NCBI GenBank assembly: GCA_017882585.1
Contig: JADGPF010000023.1
Span: 1 to 44,489 of the forward strand
Length of the DNA: 44,489 nt
Origin: Thermoleophilia bacterium
Lineage (GTDB): Bacteria > Actinomycetota > Thermoleophilia > Miltoncostaeales > Miltoncostaeaceae
Direction of reading: 5' to 3'
Positions 39,985 through 44,489 of this stretch are shown here, in pieces (the first letter of the stretch is position 1; each line of letters starts with the position of its first letter). Made by a program: the position numbers and the translations under genes. The notes below the pieces were generated by a model that saw nothing but the letters and a program-made list of their open reading frames with translations, was not told the origin of the DNA and ran no database searches.

Positions 39985-42342
39985 CTACTCGCGCATCATC
40001 ATTGCGACCGCCTCGCGCTCCAGGTCGAGGTACGGCTCGCCGCTGACGTCGATCGCCACGCGGCGGATCGTTCCACCGGTAAAGCGCCAGGGCTGGGTGC
40101 CGGGGTACTTGTCGGTAACGCCGGACGCCCCGTCGCGTCCGATGCACAGGCCCTCGCCACCGATGGTGAACTTGCCGGGCTGCGTCTTGATGCGCGCTTC
40201 GCCGACCTTTCGGTCGGCATGCCAGAGCGAGAGTGTCCCCGCGGCGACACCGGGCGGGTCCTCGCCATCCTTGTCGAAGGATGCCGACACGATCAGGTTC
40301 TCGCCGACGGGCAGGTCTTCTGTCGCCACCACGAACTGCTGCGTCATGCCGACGAAGTTGTAGACGTAGTGCAGCCGGTTGCCGTCCACGTAGAGCGCGT
40401 GGCCTCCGAACAGCGAGCCGTGCGCGAAGATCACGCCCTCGGCCCCCGGCGCCGGAATGTCGATCAATGCACCGATCGCAAACGAGCGATTGCGCACGTT
40501 GACGGCCTGCGATTCGGGCACTTCAGCGGTGTCCGGGAAGTACACGTAGCGGTTCCTCGCCGGCGACAGGACCGGTCGCGGCGTCAGGATGATCTCGAGC
40601 GCCGAGCGGTCGTCGAGCGGGAATGCCCCGTTCGCACCGGCTTCGGCGAACCACAGGTTGACCAGCTCGCGGACCCTGTCCGGGTGCTCGCCGGCGAGGT
40701 TGTGCAGTTCCGCTCGGTCGCTGTCAGTGTGGTAGAGCTCCCATTCGTCATCGTTGAAGCGGCTCCACCCGGCGATGGTGGGATGGGTGGTGACCGCCTT
40801 CCAGCCGTCGTGCCAGATCGCCCGCGAGCCGAGCATCGAGTAGAACTGGCTCGGTCGGGTCGTCGGCGCCGCGGCGTCGTCGAGGCTGTAGCGCATGCTC
40901 ACGCCGTCGAACGCGCTCTGGACGTGGCCCTTGATCTGCCTGGGCGGCGCGACGCCCAGGGCGTCCAGGATCGTCGGCACGAGATCGATCGCGTGATGGT
41001 ACTGCTCGCGGATCTCGCCGCGCGCCGACATGCCGGCAGGCCAAGAGATGATGCAGGGATCGCACGTTCCGCCGTTGAACTCGTAGCGCTTCCACATCTT
41101 GAACGGCGTGTTGAAGGCCATCGCCCAACCGTTGGGGTAGTGGTTGTAGGTCGTCGTGCCGCCGATCTCGTCCAGCAGCGGCAGATTTTCCTCGATCGCA
41201 TCCGGGATCCCGTTGATGAACTTCATCTCGTTGACCGACCCGTTCGGACCGCCCTCACCGGAGGCGCCGTTGTCCGACACGAGAACCACGAGCGTGTTCT
41301 CCCGATACCCGAACTCGTCCAGGTACGCGAGCAGCCGGCCGATCTGGTCGTCGGCGTGGGCGAGGAACCCGGCGTAGACCTCGGCCATCCGGCAGAACAA
41401 GGCCCGTTCATCGGCCGACAGCGACGCCCACGGACGCGTCACGTCCATCATCGGGAACGGCTTTCCATCGGGGCCGGAACGCGTGGTCGGGGTGCCGATG
41501 GGGTTGAGCGGCGGCAGCTCGGCGTCGGGCGGGACGATCCCGAGTTGCTTCTGGCGGGCAAGCGTCTGCTCGCGCATGGCCTCGTAGCCCACGTCGAATC
41601 GCCCCTTGTACTTGGCGATCCACTCCTTTGGGGCGTGGTGGGGGGCGTGGCACGCGCCCGGCGCGTAGTAGAGCAGGAACGGCTTCTCGGGCGCGATCGC
41701 CTTGGCATCGCGGATGAATTCGATCGCCTTGTCGGTGAGGTCGACGGTCAGGTGATAGCCCTCTTCGGGCGACTTCGGTTGATCGACGACGTGGTTGTCG
41801 TAGACCAGGTCCGGATACCACTGGTTGGTCTCGGCGCCGAGGAATCCGTACCAGCGCTCGAAGCCACGGCCCGACGGCCAGTTGCGGCGCGTCGATGCGA
41901 GGTTCATCTCGTCGTCGGGGCACAAATGCCACTTGCCAACCATGTAGGTGTTCCAGCCGAGCTCGCCGAGGATCTCCGGCAACATGCCGTTCTCGGGCGG
42001 GATCGTTCCGCTGGCATTCGGGAAGCCGATCGCGGCCTCTGTGATGCAGGCCATGCTGTTGCGGGTGTGATTGCGCCCGGTCAGCAGGCACGAGCGGGTC
42101 GGCGAACACAGGGCGGTCGTGTGCCACTGCGTATACCGCACGCCCTCGGCGGCCAAGCGGTCGATGTTCGGCGTCTCGACCGGACCGCCGTAGCAACTGA
42201 GCGCCGAAAAGCCCACGTCGTCCAGCACGATGTAGACGACGCTCGGCGCGCCGTCCGGCGCCTTGGCCGGTTCAAACGGTGCCCAGTCCGGCGTCGAATC
42301 GCGAATATCGACGTTGACGATTCCTCGAAATGGTGCGGTCAC
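39985..42342 (-). CDS. Arylsulfatase (type I, formylglycine-dependent)
   Basis: The 785-residue enzyme has the N-terminal metal site in VVYIVLDDVGFSALSCYGG (Asp 41, 42), the formylglycine motif C-S-P-T-R-S-C-L-L-T-G-R with Cys 79 as the modified residue, and the distal VVLVSDNGASGEGGPNG metal site. The region between is typical of alkaline-phosphatase-fold sulfatases with substrate-contact residues YMVGKWHL and PHHAPKEWIAKY. A C-terminal domain (about residues 560-785) resembles a beta-sandwich and lacks a signal peptide, so the enzyme is probably cytoplasmic. GTG 42342 follows GGGAGGGATT. The divergent gene encodes its maturase. Confidence 0.93.
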   Translation of the reverse strand: MTAPFRGIVNVDIRDSTPDWAPFEPAKAPDGAPSVVYIVLDDVGFSALSCYGGPVETPNIDRLAAEGVRYTQWHTTALCSPTRSCLLTGRNHTRNSMACITEAAIGFPNASGTIPPENGMLPEILGELGWNTYMVGKWHLCPDDEMNLASTRRNWPSGRGFERWYGFLGAETNQWYPDLVYDNHVVDQPKSPEEGYHLTVDLTDKAIEFIRDAKAIAPEKPFLLYYAPGACHAPHHAPKEWIAKYKGRFDVGYEAMREQTLARQKQLGIVPPDAELPPLNPIGTPTTRSGPDGKPFPMMDVTRPWASLSADERALFCRMAEVYAGFLAHADDQIGRLLAYLDEFGYRENTLVVLVSDNGASGEGGPNGSVNEMKFINGIPDAIEENLPLLDEIGGTTTYNHYPNGWAMAFNTPFKMWKRYEFNGGTCDPCIISWPAGMSARGEIREQYHHAIDLVPTILDALGVAPPRQIKGHVQSAFDGVSMRYSLDDAAAPTTRPSQFYSMLGSRAIWHDGWKAVTTHPTIAGWSRFNDDEWELYHTDSDRAELHNLAGEHPDRVRELVNLWFAEAGANGAFPLDDRSALEIILTPRPVLSPARNRYVYFPDTAEVPESQAVNVRNRSFAIGALIDIPAPGAEGVIFAHGSLFGGHALYVDGNRLHYVYNFVGMTQQFVVATEDLPVGENLIVSASFDKDGEDPPGVAAGTLSLWHADRKVGEARIKTQPGKFTIGGEGLCIGRDGASGVTDKYPGTQPWRFTGGTIRRVAIDVSGEPYLDLEREAVAMMMRE

Positions 42343-42734
42343 AATCCCTCCCGTCGGCCTACGATCCGCGTGTCCGGCAACACCGGGCCTCGGTCCCGGC
42401 ACGCCGCGATATGCAACCTTCAGCGGCGCTCGCCACGTTTGCGCGGGGCACCACGATCCGACACTACGCGAGCGTTGATCGGCTGCGGGGTCGCCCCCAC
42501 GTGTGTGTCGGTGCGATCACCGGAAAATGCATCGTTGCGAGCATTAACGGCGGCCGGCACCCGGCCAGGCTTCGGTGGGTGACGCCACCGCGCACTCGCC
42601 AGCGGTTCGATGACCAACCGACCGTCGGTGCCCGCCCGTGACCCGGCGCACGGCCCTCGGCACGGAGCCGCCCACGACGTGGAGATTGAGGGCTAGGATG
42701 CCGCGTATCGCCAACGTCGAAACGGGCCGAACCG
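42343..42734. other. Divergent intergenic region between sulfatase and maturase genes
   Basis: No gene is supported. It must carry both divergent promoters. A/T-rich spots near 42525-42550 (GGAAAATGCATCG, GAGCATTAACG) could be promoter or operator elements; AATGC and GCATT at 42524-42545 form a weak dyad. Confidence 0.45.
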
Positions 42735-44072
42735 ATGCTCACCATGCCCGGGGCGCCAGTCGCATTCCATGCGATGGCCAAGCCCACAGGGGCAATCTGC
42801 AACCTCGACTGTGAGTACTGCTTCTTCTTGTCCAAGGAGATGCTGTACCCGGGCAGTCGCTTCCGCATGGCGGAAGGCCTGCAGGAGACCTACATCCGCC
42901 AGCTCCTCGAGGCCCACGCGCGCGCGCCTGAGGTCGTCGTCGCATGGCAGGGTGGCGAGCCGACGATCATGGGCATCGAGTTCTTTCGTCGCTCGATCGA
43001 GCTACAGCGCAGGTATGCGCCCCCCGGTCAGCGCGTCGTCAACACCCTCCAGACCAACGGCACGCTGCTCGACGATGAATGGGGTGCGTTTCTCAAGGAG
43101 CACGAGTTCCTCGTCGGCATCTCGATCGACGGTCCGCCCGACATCCACGACACGTACCGGGTGAGCAAGGGTGGGCTCCCGACCTTCGACCGTGTCGCTG
43201 CGGGGCTCGATGTGCTCCGGCGCCACGGCGTCGACTGGAACGTGCTGACGACCATTCACGCGGCGAACGGTGACCAGGGCGCACGCGTCTATCGGTTCCT
43301 GCGCGACGAGCTCGGCGCACGGTTCGTGCAGTTCATTCCGATCGTCGAGCGTGCGACTCCCGCGACGCTCGCGGCCGCAAATGCCGGGTGGGGCAACGAG
43401 GTCACCGACCGCCCACTGTACGTGCAGCAGGGGAACCTCGTCACCGATCGTTCGGTCGGGCCCGTGCAATACGGGCGCTTCCTTATCGACGTCTTCGAGG
43501 AGTGGGTCCGTCGTGACATCGGCCTGGTGTACGTGCAGATGTTCGACACGGCCTTGGCGAATTGGGTCGGTGAGCCCGGCGGAATGTGCGTCCACGCCGA
43601 GACCTGCGGCCTGCAGCTCGCACTGGAGCACAACGGCGATCTGTACTGCTGTGACCACTTCGTGGAGCCCGACTATCTGCTCGGAAACATCGCCGAGCAG
43701 CACATGCAGGAACTGGTCGCGTCGCCCAAACAGCGCAAGTTCGGCCTGGACAAGCGCGATTCCCTCACGCGCTACTGCCTGCAATGTGACGTGCGCTTTG
43801 CGTGCAACGGCGGCTGTCCGAAAGATCGGTTCGCCACCTCGCCGCTCGGCGAGCCGGGCCAGCACTACCTATGCCCCGGCTATGAGCTGTTCTTTCATCA
43901 CGTCGACCGGCCAATGCGCCTCATGGCCGGGATGCTCGCCAACGACCGCGCGCCCGCCGATCTCATGGGGATCTACGCCACCACGGATGCCCGACGCGGC
44001 CGAAACGCACCGTGTACCTGCGGGTCCGGGCGCAAGTGGAAGCACTGCCACGGAGTCGACCGCGCCGCATAG
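42735..44072 (+). CDS. Anaerobic sulfatase-maturating radical SAM enzyme with a SEC-C tail
   Basis: The 445-residue protein converts the sulfatase Cys to formylglycine. It has the radical SAM motif CNLDCEYC (Cys 22, 26, 29), WQGGEPTIMG, and NTLQTNGTLLDDEW. A SPASM-type C-terminal region with many Cys (CVHAETCG, CCDHFVEPD, YCLQCDVRFACNGGCPKDR) binds two extra clusters. Unlike most anSMEs it continues into a SEC-C zinc motif (RNAPCTCGSGRKWKHCHG) at the end. The protein lies divergent from the sulfatase, which contains a matching C-x-P-x-R target. ATG 42735 or ATG 42744 may be the start. Confidence 0.93.
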   Translation: MLTMPGAPVAFHAMAKPTGAICNLDCEYCFFLSKEMLYPGSRFRMAEGLQETYIRQLLEAHARAPEVVVAWQGGEPTIMGIEFFRRSIELQRRYAPPGQRVVNTLQTNGTLLDDEWGAFLKEHEFLVGISIDGPPDIHDTYRVSKGGLPTFDRVAAGLDVLRRHGVDWNVLTTIHAANGDQGARVYRFLRDELGARFVQFIPIVERATPATLAAANAGWGNEVTDRPLYVQQGNLVTDRSVGPVQYGRFLIDVFEEWVRRDIGLVYVQMFDTALANWVGEPGGMCVHAETCGLQLALEHNGDLYCCDHFVEPDYLLGNIAEQHMQELVASPKQRKFGLDKRDSLTRYCLQCDVRFACNGGCPKDRFATSPLGEPGQHYLCPGYELFFHHVDRPMRLMAGMLANDRAPADLMGIYATTDARRGRNAPCTCGSGRKWKHCHGVDRAA

Positions 44073-44388
44073 GTGCCGCGAAGATTCGGATCGATCCTCC
44101 GCGGTCGCGTGAACCGGCGCCGCGGACGCCTGGCCGTCTGGTCCGCGCGTCGGCGTGCGATCTGGCCGCCGCCCGCCCGTGCCGCCATCTCGACACAGCC
44201 CGGGCCGTCTCCGCTTGCCGTCTCGACGCCCCGGCGACGACCGCGAGTGCGCCCGGTGCCCGTCACGTCGATTGCTCCCGCGAACGCCGCCGGTTCGACC
44301 CCGGCGTCGGTGTGACGCCCCGGCGTGGACCGAGCCTGCGCGAGGCGCACCCTGACCCGTTTGCCGGGAGTCCGCGGGCGGTGTTGGA
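44073..44388. other. Intergenic region before the partial transporter gene
   Basis: Only short Arg/Pro-rich frames are seen, none recognisable. It presumably holds the promoter of the next gene. Confidence 0.5.
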
Positions 44389-44489
44389 ATGACTGCGAGC
44401 GTCGTGTTCGGGTTGGCTGCCGCGCTCTCAAATGCGGTGTTCATCATGACCCAGCACTTGGCGAGCGTGAGCGCGCCTGCGCGCGAGAA
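44389..44489 (+). CDS. Probable DMT-family transporter, N-terminus only (runs off the right edge)
   Basis: The ATG at 44389 begins TASVVFGLAAALSNAVFIM, a single hydrophobic helix followed by TQHLASVSAPARE. This helix pattern with small residues and an Asn, then a polar turn, resembles the first helix of drug/metabolite (EamA-like) transporters from actinobacteria. Too little is present to prove the family. Confidence 0.45.
   Translation, partial: MTASVVFGLAAALSNAVFIMTQHLASVSAPARE

Noticed and set aside
39916-42582. A long open frame on the plus strand across the sulfatase gene
   Set aside because: It is antisense to a clear arylsulfatase with catalytic motifs, and its product has no recognisable domain. 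Long antisense frames are common in GC-rich genes.
1-44489. CRISPR arrays or complete insertion sequences
   Set aside because: No regularly spaced repeats, transposase motifs or terminal inverted repeats with target duplications were seen.

Overview
The window looks like a chromosomal segment of a high-GC actinobacterium. This rests on the very GC-rich third codon positions, the many GTG and TTG starts, ATGA/GTGA-coupled operons, and an ArsR plus hydrogenase-4-like operon of the kind known from mycobacteria (the Rv0081-Rv0087 cluster). A deep lineage such as Thermoleophilia would fit the gene mix, but that is only an inference. Gene density is high and most genes are housekeeping or accessory metabolism. 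I see no complete insertion sequence, prophage or CRISPR array.

Layout, left to right. 1-4386: the 5' end of a CopD-like membrane gene, moaA (molybdopterin synthesis) with a structured leader, a VOC protein, a DUF4386 membrane protein of less GC-rich composition, a thioredoxin-fold protein, and a recombinase C-terminal relic running into a tRNA-Val gene. 4495-7585: a three-gene exopolysaccharide cassette (two GT4 glycosyltransferases and a sugar-phosphate transferase). 8027-9148: thiosulfate sulfurtransferase and tRNA-Ser(GGA) with a good intrinsic terminator. 9270-11417: a small metal-related cluster (membrane-only VIT/MbfA-like protein, FTR1-like permease, tiny membrane protein, divergent ChrB-N protein). 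11629-15988: tRNA-Ser(CGA), tadA, a tightly coupled LOG/RibD_C/unknown/nth operon, NUDIX, HdeD-like. 16189-21163: secreted Gly/His-rich peptide, PPK2, an Nramp-related transporter and a PRC/MgtE_N/CBS protein. 21352-28680: TPR/Sel1-like protein, DHA2 drug exporter with a coupled K+ channel, ABC exporter pair, two-domain glycosyltransferase. 29014-31937: UBP zinc finger, DUF5996, membrane-anchored spermidine-synthase-like protein. 32330-39811: structured leader, ArsR regulator and a six-gene group 4 [NiFe]-hydrogenase-like operon (hyfB-C-E-F-G-I). 39985-44072: large arylsulfatase divergent from an anaerobic sulfatase maturase carrying a SEC-C tail. The window ends in the start of a probable DMT-family transporter.

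Functional themes: proton-pumping redox chemistry coupled to an ArsR switch; divalent metal handling (the 9270-11417 cluster, and a probable Mg2+/Mn2+ carrier beside a soluble Mg2+-sensor-like protein); a sulfatase with its own formylglycine-generating radical SAM enzyme; and envelope polysaccharide synthesis.

The observations most worth checking are: the variant hydrogenase large subunit that ends exactly at the mature C-terminus; three genes whose best-supported start codons are ACG, CTG and ATT; the FTR1-like/VIT/ChrB-N cluster with paired operator-like repeats; the recombinase relic at tRNA-Val; and structured leaders before moaA, the Nramp-like gene and the hyf operon.
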